DNA of 64,000 nucleotides from Rhodospirillales bacterium (GTDB lineage Bacteria > Pseudomonadota > Alphaproteobacteria > Rhodospirillales > Defluviicoccaceae): contig JADJXQ010000007.1 of the NCBI GenBank assembly GCA_016710335.1, positions 124,001 through 188,000 of the forward strand. Direction: 5' to 3'. Of the stretch, positions 32,834-41,722 are shown in pieces (positions within the stretch are counted from its first letter, which is position 1; every line of letters begins with the position of its first letter). Below the pieces are notes generated by a model. That model saw only the letters and a list, made by a program, of their open reading frames with translations. It made no database searches and was not told where the DNA came from. The position numbers were made by a program, and so were the translations under genes.

Positions 32834-34243
32834 ATGGCGCCATCGCTCCAGTCCCAGGATGCCGCCACGTCGGCAGCAGCGCGGGACACCGCCTACAGCA
32901 TCCATCCCTACACCCACCTGCGCCGCCATCAGGAAGCCGGGCCGCTGGTCATCGTCCGCGGCGAGGGCGTGCGGGTCTTCGACGAGGCCGGCAACGCGTA
33001 CATCGAGGGCTTGGCCGGCCTCTGGTGCACCGCGCTCGGGTGGTCCGAACAGCGGCTGGTGGAGGCGGCGGCGGCGGCGATGGGCAACCTTGCATTCTAC
33101 CACGGCTTCGGCGGCAAGGCGGCGGCGCCGACCATCGCTTTGGCCGAAAAGCTGATCGGCATGGCGCCGGTGCCGATGTCCAAGGTGTTCTTCGCCAACT
33201 CGGGTTCGGAAGCCAATGATACCGCCCTCAAGCTCATCTGGTATTACAACAACGCTCTCGGCCGCCCGCACAAGAAGCGCGTCATCTCGCGCCGTCGCGC
33301 CTACCACGGCGTAACCGTGGCGTCGGCGAGCCTGACCGGGCTGCCGGCCAACCACCGTGACTTCGACCTGCCGCTGCCGATGGTGTTGCACACCGACTGC
33401 CCCCATGCCTACCGGGAGTCGCCGCCGGGGGAGAGCGAGGAGGAGTTCGCCGAGCGGCTGGCGGAAGGCCTCGAGGACCTGATTCTGGCGGAGGAACCCG
33501 ACACCATTGCGGCGATGTTCGTCGAGCCGGTGATGGGCGCCGGCGGGGTGATCGTGCCGCCCGCGACGTACTTCGAGCGTATTCAGCCGATCCTCCAGCG
33601 CTACGACATTCTACTGGTGGCCGACGAGGTGATCTGCGGGTTCGGACGCACCGGCAACATGTGGGGATGCCAGACCTACGACATCCGCCCGGACATCATC
33701 ACCTGCGCAAAGGGATTGTCGTCCGGTTATATCCCGATCTCGGCGGTGATGGTGAGCGAGCCGATCTGGCAGGCGATGGTCGCGGAGAGCGACAAGATCG
33801 GCTTGTTCGGCCACGGGTTCACCTATTCCGGCCATCCGGTGGCGGCGGCGGTGGCCCTGGAGGCGCTCACCATTTACGAGGAGCGCGACATCGTCGCCCA
33901 CGTCCGGGCGATGGCGCCGATCCTCCAGGATGGGCTCCGGCGCTTCGCCGATCATCCGCTGGTCGGCGAAGTGCGCGGCATCGGTCTCGTCGCAGGCGTC
34001 GAGTTGGTCGAGGACAAGGCCAGCCGGGAGCCGTTCGAGCCGGCGCGCGACGTCGCCGCCCACGTCGCAAGGCGCTCCGAGGCGCATGGGCTGATCGTCC
34101 GGGCGCTGCCGGGCGACGTCATCGCCTTTTCGCCGCCACTGATCATCGAGGCGGAGGATATCGAGCGGATGCTGGCCAGCTTCGGAGAAGCTCTCGACGA
34201 CACGTGGACCTGGGTGCGGGACTCCGGCACCGCCTCTTCGTGA
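32834..34243 (+). CDS. Class III omega-aminotransferase
   Basis: A 469-residue PLP enzyme of the aspartate-aminotransferase-superfamily class III. Motifs: YIEGLAGLWCTALG, VFFANSGSEANDTALKL (cofactor phosphate), RRRAYHGVTVASASLTG, VADEVICGFGRTGNMWG (PLP Asp) and the Schiff-base Lys in CAKGLSSGYIPISAV near 292. This subgroup uses beta-alanine, putrescine, taurine or similar amines with pyruvate. GTG 32819 overlapping the regulator stop is an alternative start. Why it is coupled to a sulfur regulator is unclear; a taurine- or hypotaurine-type substrate is one possibility. Confidence 0.93.
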   Translation: MAPSLQSQDAATSAAARDTAYSIHPYTHLRRHQEAGPLVIVRGEGVRVFDEAGNAYIEGLAGLWCTALGWSEQRLVEAAAAAMGNLAFYHGFGGKAAAPTIALAEKLIGMAPVPMSKVFFANSGSEANDTALKLIWYYNNALGRPHKKRVISRRRAYHGVTVASASLTGLPANHRDFDLPLPMVLHTDCPHAYRESPPGESEEEFAERLAEGLEDLILAEEPDTIAAMFVEPVMGAGGVIVPPATYFERIQPILQRYDILLVADEVICGFGRTGNMWGCQTYDIRPDIITCAKGLSSGYIPISAVMVSEPIWQAMVAESDKIGLFGHGFTYSGHPVAAAVALEALTIYEERDIVAHVRAMAPILQDGLRRFADHPLVGEVRGIGLVAGVELVEDKASREPFEPARDVAAHVARRSEAHGLIVRALPGDVIAFSPPLIIEAEDIERMLASFGEALDDTWTWVRDSGTASS

Positions 34244-34377
34244 CGACGGCCGCCGTCTTTGCCTTTGGCGGCACGGGTTGATAGGCTGGCGCCGGGGCGC
34301 TTACGAGACGGGATTGCGTGCAGCGACCGCGCAGTCTCAAAGGCGCTGCTGCACTGGCTGCTACACTGGGAGAGACC

Positions 34378-35589
34378 ATGAACTATCAAAGCTTCTTTGA
34401 AGGCAGGATCTCGGCGCTAAAGAACGAAGGTCGCTATCGGGTGTTCGCCGATCTGGAGCGGCGGGCCGGGGCGTTTCCGCGCGCCACTTGCCATACGCCC
34501 GACGGCGAGCGCGAGATCACCGTGTGGTGCTCCAACGACTATCTCGGCATGGGCCAGCATCCGGACGTGCTGGCGGCGATGACCGAGGCGCTGCAGCGTT
34601 GCGGCGCGGGCGCCGGCGGCACCCGCAACATCTCCGGCACCAACCATTATCATGTGCTGTTGGAGCGGGAGTTGGCGGGCTGGCACGGGCGCGAAGCGGC
34701 GCTGCTGTTCGGCTCCGGCTGGGTCGCCAACATGACGGCGCTGTCGACCCTCTGCCGCCTGTTGCCGGACTGCGTGGTGCTGTCGGACGCCAAGAACCAC
34801 AACTCCATGATCGCCGGCATCGTCCACTCAAAGGCCGAGAGGCGGGTGTTCCGGCACAACGACGTGGCGCACCTGGAGGCGCTGCTGAAAGAGTTGGATC
34901 CGGCGCGACCCAAGCTGGTGGCGTTCGAGTCGGTCTACTCGATGGATGGAGACATCTCACCGATCGCCGACATCTGCGACCTCGCCGACCGCTACGGCGC
35001 GATGACGTTCCTGGACGAGGTGCATGCGGTCGGGCTCTACGGCCGGCACGGCGCCGGCGTCGCCGAGCGGGATCGGGTGATGGACCGCCTGACGGTGATC
35101 CAGGGGACGCTGGCCAAGGCGGTCGGCGTGGTCGGCGGATACATCGCCGGCTCGGCGGCGCTGATAGACGTGGTGCGCTCCTACGGCGCCGGGTTCATTT
35201 TTTCGACCGCCATGCCGCCGGCGGTCGCCGCCGGCGCGCTGGCCAGCGTGCGCTACCTGATTGACCATGACGAGTTGCGCCAACGCCATCAGGAGCGGGC
35301 GGCTACGTTGAAGCGCCGGCTCTACGGCGCCGGGTTGCCGGTGATGCCGTCCGCGACCCACATCGTGCCGGTGCTGGTCGGCGATCCGGTGCTTTGCAAG
35401 CGCGCCACGGACGAGTTGCTGACCCGGCACGGGATCTACGTGCAGCCGATCAATTACCCCACCGTCGAACGCGGCACCGAGCGCCTGCGCCTGACCCCGT
35501 CGCCGCTGCACGCAGACCGCGACATGGACCACCTGATCGCGTCGCTTGTCGACGTCTGGGCGCGCCTCGGGCTCAGGGCCGCCGCTTAG
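34378..35589 (+). CDS. hemA: 5-aminolevulinate synthase
   Basis: A 403-residue alpha-oxoamine synthase, condensing glycine and succinyl-CoA in the C4 tetrapyrrole pathway found in alphaproteobacteria. Typical blocks: TVWCSNDYLGMGQHP, GAGAGGTRNISGTNHYH, ESVYSMDGDISPI, FLDEVHAVGLYG and the PLP Lys in GTLAKAVGVVGGYI near 246. YGAGFIFSTAMPP and QPINYPTVERGTERLRLTP near the end distinguish it from KBL and BioF. RBS GGGAGAG precedes the ATG. Confidence 0.97.
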   Translation: MNYQSFFEGRISALKNEGRYRVFADLERRAGAFPRATCHTPDGEREITVWCSNDYLGMGQHPDVLAAMTEALQRCGAGAGGTRNISGTNHYHVLLERELAGWHGREAALLFGSGWVANMTALSTLCRLLPDCVVLSDAKNHNSMIAGIVHSKAERRVFRHNDVAHLEALLKELDPARPKLVAFESVYSMDGDISPIADICDLADRYGAMTFLDEVHAVGLYGRHGAGVAERDRVMDRLTVIQGTLAKAVGVVGGYIAGSAALIDVVRSYGAGFIFSTAMPPAVAAGALASVRYLIDHDELRQRHQERAATLKRRLYGAGLPVMPSATHIVPVLVGDPVLCKRATDELLTRHGIYVQPINYPTVERGTERLRLTPSPLHADRDMDHLIASLVDVWARLGLRAAA

Positions 35590-35624
35590 AGCCGAAGAGG
35601 TAACACCGCAGGGGGCCCACAGCC

Positions 35625-36173
35625 GTGTACGCCGACCACACTTTGACACCTAAGGAGGCGATCCGCCTCGCCGCGCTCGGCACCCTGGCGCTCGAGCCGA
35701 TGGCATACAGCGCGCTCGCCGTCGCCATCCGCCACTTCGTCAGCCGCGTCATCGGCCCGTCGTCGGATATCATGGGCCATTCGATCGAACTGCTGAAGTA
35801 CGAAGGGCTGGTGGAGGAAGGCAATCCTGCCGAGGAGGACGAGGCGCCGTTGCGGCTGACCGCAGCCGGCCGGCGGGAGCTGCAGACCCTGCTCACCGCC
35901 AATCTGCGCGCCGCCGATACGGCCCTCAACAAGCTGGTGATCGCCCTCAAGTTCCGGTTCCTGCACCTGCTCGAACGTGCACAGCAACAGGCACAGGCGG
36001 AGTTGTTCATCGACTGCTGCGAGCAGGAGCTGGCCCGCCTCGAAGACCTGCGCGCCTACCATGCCGCCGACCCGGGTTTTCTCGCGGCGTGGCTCGACCA
36101 GGACATCGCCGACCTGCAGTCCCGCCTCGCTTGGCTCCGGCACTTCAGCACAGGGTTGTCGGACAGCAATTAA
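35625..36173 (+). CDS. Winged-helix/PadR-like hypothetical protein
   Basis: A 182-residue soluble protein with GTG start. The first 90 residues (KEAIRLAALGTLALEPMAYSALA, IELLKYEGLVEE, LRLTAAGRRELQTLL) follow the helix-helix-wing pattern of PadR or MarR regulators. The C-terminal half is helical (LARLEDLRAYHAADPGFLAAWLDQDI), like PadR dimerisation helices. It lies 35 bases after hemA. Regulator of unknown target; moderate confidence in the family. Confidence 0.75.
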   Translation: MYADHTLTPKEAIRLAALGTLALEPMAYSALAVAIRHFVSRVIGPSSDIMGHSIELLKYEGLVEEGNPAEEDEAPLRLTAAGRRELQTLLTANLRAADTALNKLVIALKFRFLHLLERAQQQAQAELFIDCCEQELARLEDLRAYHAADPGFLAAWLDQDIADLQSRLAWLRHFSTGLSDSN

Positions 36174-36194
36174 TTCCGTAACGGTCCCGCTGCG

Positions 36195-36359
36195 ATGGAT
36201 GTGGTCGGCCTGTTTGCCGCCGTGGTGTTTGCGTTGTCGTGGCTGGCGTTCAGCCGGACGCCGGAGCACGAGCGCGTCGTCCGCCTGTTCCTCGGCGCCA
36301 TGATGGGGATGGCGGCGCTGATCGGCCTGTTCGGGCTGTTGCTGCGCCTGACGTCTTGA
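36195..36359 (+). CDS. Small membrane protein, 54 residues
   Basis: MDVVGLFAAVVFALSWLAFS followed by a charged loop (RTPEHERVV) and a second hydrophobic helix (LFLGAMMGMAALIGLFGLLL) gives a clean two-helix hairpin topology. It starts 21 bases after the PadR-like gene and is probably cotranscribed. No family recognised. Confidence 0.6.
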   Translation: MDVVGLFAAVVFALSWLAFSRTPEHERVVRLFLGAMMGMAALIGLFGLLLRLTS

Positions 36360-36372
36360 GCAGCGACCGGCC

Positions 36373-37014
36373 CTACACCGGCCGGCGGCGGCCGAACGGG
36401 GTGCGGCCCAGCCACCGGAACGGCGACGGGATCATGGACCGGAGACGCGCCTGGCGCTGCGGGAGGCGCATGATGTCGTCGATGCGGCGCTCGACGAACG
36501 CCCAGGTGCCGGCGAAATCCTCCGATTCGTCATCGAGCCAGTACAGAACCGCCGCGCCGTAGACGGGGACCAGCGTCGCGCGTTTGGTGTAGAAGCTGAA
36601 ATCGGCGGAGGCGTCGCCGGCGGCGTACCAGATGGCGTCGACCGTCCTCCAAGTCATGCGAGCCGCGCGGACCGTGTTGGGCGGCATCGCCAGAAAAGCC
36701 AGGGAGCGGCGCGCCGCCTCGCGGTAGGGCGAATTGCAGTCGATGCGGGCGCGAATGGCGCCGGATATGCGCTCCCTGAGACGCACCGCGGTCGTGTTGC
36801 CGGCGTCCATGGTCTCCAGCATGCGGCGGTCGCTCACGTCGGACCAATGCTCGATCATCTCCAGCGCGCCGCCGGGGAACACACGGAACCGAGCCTCCGG
36901 CGGGAAGCCGGCATCCTCGGCGCCTCGTTTCAAGGTCCTGTCGACCCAGCCGTCGAACGCCACGTGCGGCAAGGTCGCGAACAGGATGGCATCGCGCGGG
37001 TCGGTGGAGTCCAT
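36373..37014 (-). CDS. COQ9-family protein
   Basis: A 213-residue protein of the COQ9 family, lipid-binding accessory factors of ubiquinone synthesis. Matching elements: the N-terminal ATLPHVAFDGWVDRTLKRG helix and the C-terminal DFSFYTKRATLVPVYGAAVLYWLDDESEDFAGTWAFVERRI block. The FYTKR segment is the family signature. The fold is TetR-like but without DNA-binding residues. Start ATG 37014 chosen from family N-termini. It follows def by 17 bases. Confidence 0.9.
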   Translation of the reverse strand: MDSTDPRDAILFATLPHVAFDGWVDRTLKRGAEDAGFPPEARFRVFPGGALEMIEHWSDVSDRRMLETMDAGNTTAVRLRERISGAIRARIDCNSPYREAARRSLAFLAMPPNTVRAARMTWRTVDAIWYAAGDASADFSFYTKRATLVPVYGAAVLYWLDDESEDFAGTWAFVERRIDDIMRLPQRQARLRSMIPSPFRWLGRTPFGRRRPV

Positions 37015-37031
37015 GGCTCGATTGTCCTTCT

Positions 37032-37598
37032 TCAGCGGGCCGCGGCGGCGGCGACAGCGGGCAGACTGCGCGTGATCTCGCGGGCGAAACCGAACAGGGC
37101 GAGGTCGGTTATCAGTTGCGGATACAGAACGCCGTCGAGGTGATCGCACTCATGCTGCACCACGCGGGCGTGGAAGCCGGTGGCGGTGCGCTCGATGACC
37201 CCGCCGTCCAGGGTCCGTCCGCGGTAGCGGATGCTCCGGTAGCGCGGGACCATGCCCATCAGGTCGGGGACCGAAAGACAGGCCTCCCATCCGGACGTCT
37301 TTTCGTCGCCGAGCGGTTCGATCTCCGGATTGATCAGCACCGTCAGCGGCACCGCCCCGGCAGGCGACCCGTCCGGCGCATCTCCGTCGTCGGCGCGCCG
37401 CTTGGGAATGTGGAAGATGACGACGCGCTTGCCGACATGGACCTGCGGCGCTGCGAGGCCGGCGCCCTCTGCGTCGGCGAGCGTATCCACCATGTCGGCC
37501 ACCAGCCGGGCGATCTCTGGCGCCGTGGGGTCGGAGACCGCCTCGGCCGGTCGGCGGAGGATCGGATCTCCCATGCGTGCGATCTTCAAAATGGCCAT
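37032..37598 (-). CDS. def: Peptide deformylase
   Basis: A 188-residue Fe(II)/Zn hydrolase removing N-formyl from nascent chains. Motif 1 is GAGLAAPQ, motif 2 is WEACLSVPD (the usual EGCLS has Gly in place of Ala; Cys is the metal ligand), motif 3 is QHECDHLDG with two His ligands and catalytic Glu. An insertion of about 15 residues (PKRRADDGDAPDGSPAGAV) lies between motifs 1 and 2. ATG 37598 chosen; the frame extends to 37622. Possibly a second, divergent paralogue and not the housekeeping copy next to fmt. Confidence 0.93.
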   Translation of the reverse strand: MAILKIARMGDPILRRPAEAVSDPTAPEIARLVADMVDTLADAEGAGLAAPQVHVGKRVVIFHIPKRRADDGDAPDGSPAGAVPLTVLINPEIEPLGDEKTSGWEACLSVPDLMGMVPRYRSIRYRGRTLDGGVIERTATGFHARVVQHECDHLDGVLYPQLITDLALFGFAREITRSLPAVAAAAAR

Positions 37599-37818
37599 GC
37601 CGCAGTCCATGTCAATTGCCACGGGTTCGAAGGCGCGGCGTGATGCTTTTGCACGCCGCGCTGCCTATTTGCATATGGGCCGCTTTGAAGGCAGCCGCCA
37701 TCTTCACAGGCCGATACACTTCGTGCTACAAGGCCCGACTTCGTCAAGAGTGGTGCATCGTTCGTGCTGCCCTGCGTAGATTCATTTAAATCACCAGACA
37801 CAAGGAGAGCAACGCCTC

Positions 37819-38022
37819 GTGCAAGTCATCGTTCGCGACAACAATGTCGACCAGGCCCTCAAGGCGCTTAAGAAGAAAATGCAGCGCGAGGGCATCTTCC
37901 GGGAAATGAAGCGCCGCCGCGCTTACGAAAAGCCCTCCGAGAAACGCGCCCGCGAGAAGGCGGAGGCCGTCCGCCGTTTCCGCAAGCTGGAGCGAAAGCG
38001 TATCGACCGCGAGGGGTTCTAA
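37819..38022 (+). CDS. rpsU: 30S ribosomal protein S21
   Basis: A 67-residue highly basic protein beginning VQVIVRDNNVDQALKALKKK, matching alphaproteobacterial S21 over its full length. GTG start after AAGGAGAG. It contributes to mRNA 5'-end and anti-Shine-Dalgarno interactions. It lies directly upstream of the IS1380 insertion, which leaves the gene intact. Confidence 0.97.
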   Translation: MQVIVRDNNVDQALKALKKKMQREGIFREMKRRRAYEKPSEKRAREKAEAVRRFRKLERKRIDREGF

Positions 38023-38123
38023 GGCGCGCCGACCCCACTCTCGAATCAAATTTGTTCCGATCGGGATTGCTGCTTCGCATGCCCTGCGGAGCAGGAACGC
38101 GGCGCGGCGTACCGCCGGGCAGC

Positions 38124-38147
38124 TTAGCCCGTCTTATTCATGACGCC
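38124..38147 (+). repeat. IS1380 left inverted repeat
   Basis: TTAGCCCGTCTTATTCATGA plus CGCC; exact reverse complement of 39733-39756. Confidence 0.9.
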
Positions 38148-38249
38148 CCTTTTCAGGGGCTGGCGGATGTAGCGTAAGCGGTTGATGTGGCGTAGGATTT
38201 GGTTGCTGACACCAGTCCTTCGACGACATTTGGGCCGGCCACATCCGCC

Positions 38250-39586
38250 ATGACCGACGATACGACCCTGCCGTTCGCGTTTCCAGCCGCCCAGAGCAAG
38301 AAAGTCATCGCCGCGTTCGACGGCGGGCGGATCACGTCTGACGGCGGGGTGATGCTGCTGGCCGAAGCCGAGCGACGGCTTGGCATTGCCGCGAAGCTCG
38401 CCGCCGCGATCCCGGACGGCCGCGACGCCAGCCGGGTCATTCATCCGCTCGCCGACATCCTGCGGGCGCGCATCTTCGCCATCGCCTGCGGCTACGAGGA
38501 CGCCGACGACCTGGACAGCCTGCGCTCCGATCCGGCATTCAAGCTCGCCTGCGGCCGGCTGCCGGACAGCGGCCGGGACCTGTGCTCGCAGCCGACGATG
38601 TCCCGCTGGGAGAACGCGCCCGACCTGCGCAGCGTCATCCGGCTCGGTCGGGTCTTGCTCGATCTGTGGCTCGCCAGCTACCCGGCGCCGCCCGCCGCGG
38701 TGACGCTCGACATCGACGACACCTGCGACGTCGTCCACGGCCATCAGCAGCTGTCGCTGTTCAACGCCCACTACGACGAGCGCTGCTTTCTGCCGATCCA
38801 CGTTTACGATACGGCGACCGGCCGTCCGGTGGCGATGATCCTCCGCCCCGGCAGGACGCCATCCGGCAAGGAGATCCGCGGCCATCTGCGCCGGCTCGTC
38901 CGCCACATCCGCCGCCGCTGGCCCATCACCCGCATCACCATCCGCGGCGACAGCCACTATGGCCGGTCCGAGGTGATGGACTGGTGCGAGGCGAACGGTG
39001 TCGACTACCTCTTCGGCCTGCCGGGCAACAGGGTGCTCGACCGTCTTGTCGACGAAGCCGCCGACGACATCCGCACCCGACGCGCGCTGGAGAAAAAACC
39101 CTGTCTGCGCGGCTTCGCCGAAACCCGTTACCGGGCCAGGTCGTGGAAACGCGAACGCCGGGCCTGCGCCCGCATCGAAGCCACCAAGCTCGGCCTCGAT
39201 GTCCGCTTCGTCGTCACCAGCCTCGCCGCAGGCACGGCCGAGCACGTCTACGAGGTCCTCTACTGCGCCCGCGGCCAAGCCGAAACCTGATCAAGCTGCA
39301 CCAGACCCAACTCGCGTCCGACCGTACCAGCTGCCGCGCGCCGCTGGCCAACCAGGTCCGCCTCGTTCTCCATACCGCCGCCTACTGGCTGATGCTCAGG
39401 CTGCGCGACGCCATCCCGAAGGCGCATGCGCTGGCCGTCGCCGAGTTCGCCACCCTGCGCCTGAAGCTCCTCAAAACCGGCGCCCGCGTCATCGAGACCA
39501 CGTCGCGCGTCCGCCTCGCCTTCGCCGCAGCCTGTCCCGAGGCGCCGCTGTTCCGACACCTCGCTACCTCGCTCGCCGGACCCTGA
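38250..39586 (+). pseudogene. IS1380-family transposase, frameshifted
   Basis: From ATG 38250 (MTDDTTLPFAFP) the frame is open to 39290. It carries family blocks VIAAFDGGRITSDGGVMLL, LDIDDTCDVVHGHQQLSLFN (catalytic Asp), FLPIHVYDTATGRPVAMIL, ITIRGDSHYGRSEVMDWCE (second Asp) and DYLFGLPGN. The frame breaks at GCCGAAACCTGATC near 39285. The continuation NLIKLHQTQLASDRTSCRAP, with VLHTAAYWLMLRLRDAIPKA, is in another frame to 39586. One missing A restores a protein of about 445 residues, the normal length. Either a dead element or a base-calling error. Confidence 0.88.
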
Positions 39587-39732
39587 GCATCGGGGCCGCA
39601 ACCGCCCCGCCAAAACCCCTCCCGGAAACCGCCAGACCAACATCAAATCCAGTCGAACGACAACGGGAAAAAAACCCGAAGGCCCAAGCTCGTTCCATCA
39701 GCCAACTCGGCTCAAAAACCCCGCGCCCGGCC

Positions 39733-39756
39733 GGCGTCATGAATAAGACGGGCTAA
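39733..39756 (-). repeat. IS1380 right inverted repeat
   Basis: Reverse complement of the left repeat. It also supplies the last codons and stop of the leftward open frame at 39737. Confidence 0.9.
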
Positions 39757-40714
39757 TAACGTTTCCCCATGTTGCTGGAACCACCTCAGCGTCATGAAAC
39801 GGCACATAGAGCCATATGAATAAAGTCTCATCCGGTTCAAATGAGTTTTGTGGGTCCCATGTAAACCCGGAAGCTTTAATCGCATCTTCGATCGACATAT
39901 CCCATACGTCCTGTAGACTGACACAAAACACTCTGAACGATTCTGGCCGACCCATCGTGCCTTGGTACTTGCTAGAAGAGAATTGCTGGAAACGTATTAC
40001 TGGTGGCTGCGACACAATATCGATTCTCTTAGCTTCCAGCTGAACTAGGAAATTTCCGAGAGAATGACTGTCTGATTCTTCCTCAGGAGGCCGGTGGGTA
40101 ATAAACTGCCTCACTGTTTGGTGCTTGAGATCCTCCTCTTCACGTCGCAGCGTCCAAGTCCAGACGAATTTATGTGTTTCTGGCAAATTTGGAGCTAGGT
40201 ACTCCCTGGCGTCCGCGTTCTTGTACTGAGGGGTGTGGGTCCACGGGACTGTTGATCCCGAACCGATAAAAGTATTCGAATTGATCCCAAAGTATTTATT
40301 GAAAACCCGCTCCACTTCCGGAATATTGATCAACGTTGATCCGGTTCTTATATCGTGGTAGAACTCGTTAGCGATGGTTTTGTGGAAGGCTATTGGAGGA
40401 ATATTATTTTTGTGTTTTTTAATTGCTTCTTTTACACATTGCGCCTCTTTATTTTCCTGCCCCATCGTACAATTATCTATTTGGACTTTAATATTTTCGG
40501 ACCAGACTGACCACGCGTCCTTAGGCTCCCAATAGGAGTTGAAAATGAATACGCCTACGGCAAGGGCTGTAATTACTACCAGGGAAATGCAAACTCTGAT
40601 AACGAAGTTGGCTTTAGCGCTGCCCCCAGTTGCAACAAAAGGCGTGGCCACCGTAAAAATGCCGCTGATCACAGCGGCCAGTAGGGGCCCATAAGTGATA
40701 ATGAGCTTTTCCAT
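39737..40714 (-). CDS. Unknown membrane-anchored protein, 3' end replaced by the IS
   Basis: A 325-codon open frame of visibly lower GC than its surroundings, with AAA, AAT and ATT codons rare elsewhere here. Two N-terminal hydrophobic helices (LLAAVISGIFTVATPFVA; FVIRVCISLVVITALAVGVF) are followed by a soluble domain of about 250 residues (QVYKAD-free; e.g. ANEFYHDIRTGSTLINIPEV, FVWTWTLRREEEDLKHQTV, ETLFIWLYVPFHDAEVVPA). The final codons SPSYS and stop lie within the IS1380 inverted repeat, so the native C-terminus is lost. AAAGGT precedes ATG 40714. No family recognised; probably horizontally acquired cargo. Confidence 0.7.
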   Translation of the reverse strand: MEKLIITYGPLLAAVISGIFTVATPFVATGGSAKANFVIRVCISLVVITALAVGVFIFNSYWEPKDAWSVWSENIKVQIDNCTMGQENKEAQCVKEAIKKHKNNIPPIAFHKTIANEFYHDIRTGSTLINIPEVERVFNKYFGINSNTFIGSGSTVPWTHTPQYKNADAREYLAPNLPETHKFVWTWTLRREEEDLKHQTVRQFITHRPPEEESDSHSLGNFLVQLEAKRIDIVSQPPVIRFQQFSSSKYQGTMGRPESFRVFCVSLQDVWDMSIEDAIKASGFTWDPQNSFEPDETLFIWLYVPFHDAEVVPATWGNVISPSYS

Positions 40715-40974
40715 CGTTTACCTTTGCAGAAGCCTAGCGCACGATTCCAACATAATCCCTCCGCATGTAAATCCAATACGGATCCGGCTGCGTTTGGCCT
40801 AGTCGTTTCCGAGCGATGCCGCCAACGCAGCAACCGAACGCCGCATGTGCGATTTTCAGCCAGCGTAGCCCGCGTAGCAACCATTAAACTTTAGCACATT
40901 TATCGCTCCAAGGCGTTCCGCGCTGGAAGGCGGTGTTGGCGTAGATGAGGAGTTTTCTAGCGCTGGAGTTGCCC

Positions 40975-41139
40975 GCGTTTTCGGGGACGGTTACCGACTT
41001 TCGCGAGCGGGGCACGCTCCTTTCGTAGTCGACGGGCGACAGGTAGCCGATGGCCGAGTGTCGCCGGCGGGGATTTACCATCCTTCGATGAATTGGAAGA
41101 CGGCCATTCGTGCCTCGGCGTGAGATCGGAACCGATGGC
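40975..41139 (-). pseudogene. IS3-family transposase C-terminal fragment
   Basis: Minus-strand translation gives HAEARMAVFQFIEGW, then after a frame change NPRRRHSAIGYLSPVDYERS, the classic C-terminal end of IS3 OrfB integrases. The remainder of the transposase is absent. Confidence 0.8.
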
Positions 41140-41327
41140 TGAAGTGGACCCCGAAAATCGGGTAGTTGGTTAAGGTGGTGATGGACATCGCTGGCGCGAT
41201 GACCACATACCCACAGGCCCAACAACAACAAGAGGTGAAATTCTCAGTTTGATGAATGGGGAGCGTCCACCCTAGCGCGGCGTCCAAACTGTCCAGCCGA
41301 TGGGGTCCACTTCAGGGGTCCACTTCA
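41140..41327. mobile_element. Internally deleted IS3-like element or mini-element
   Basis: TGAAGTGGACCCC (41140-41152), a typical IS3-family end, faces two tandem copies of its complement GGGGTCCACTTCA (41302-41314 and 41315-41327). The interior of about 150 bases has no transposase. It is inserted in the IS3 transposase remnant. Confidence 0.6.
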
Positions 41328-41411
41328 GTGCGCCGGCCGCAAGCCGCACACGCACCCAAATGGAGTCTCTACACCCCCGGCAATAGTAAAAAAATACGCT
41401 TCACGTCCACA

Positions 41412-41633
41412 TCAGAAATTGGAACCCTCCTGAATATCCGGACGATGCGGCCGACGCGACCGCTCCTCAACACCCGACGGACCCTCCACGCGGTACCGGC
41501 CAAGCAACTTGTAACCCGTCTTCCGGCTGATCCCATACCGCTCGCACAACGACGTCATCGTGTCCTCACCACACAAACACGCCGCAACAAACTCCATCCG
41601 CTCGTCCATGGCACAGGTCTCTCTCCAAGGCAT
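41412..41633 (-). pseudogene. IS481-type transposase N-terminal fragment
   Basis: MPWRETCAMDERMEFVAACL, then ERYGISRKTGYKLLGRYRVE, is the helix-turn-helix N-terminus of IS481-like integrases. Reading ends after about 70 residues at 41412, so the DDE catalytic core is gone. Upstream, ATGTCTCCGGT occurs twice (41671-41703), resembling the element's end. Confidence 0.8.
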
Positions 41634-41722
41634 CGGCAGGCCCTCCCCGCCAATACAAAACCTGTCACCCATGTCTCCGGTCTAGACCGTTACCTATGTC
41701 TCCGGTTCATACCATGGAGACC

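Larger units (their letters stand above)
38124..39756 (+). mobile_element. IS1380-family insertion sequence
   Basis: A 1.63-kb element bounded by perfect 24-bp inverted repeats and encoding an IS1380-type DDE transposase. Flanks are TTA/TAA-type, and I see no clean target duplication, suggesting that the adjacent DNA has been rearranged since insertion. It separates rpsU from the truncated AT-rich gene at 39737. Confidence 0.9.

Noticed and set aside
38124..39278. Long open frame antisense to the IS1380 transposase.
   Set aside because: The plus strand carries the recognised transposase blocks; the antisense frame shows only compositional Arg/Gly/Val bias.
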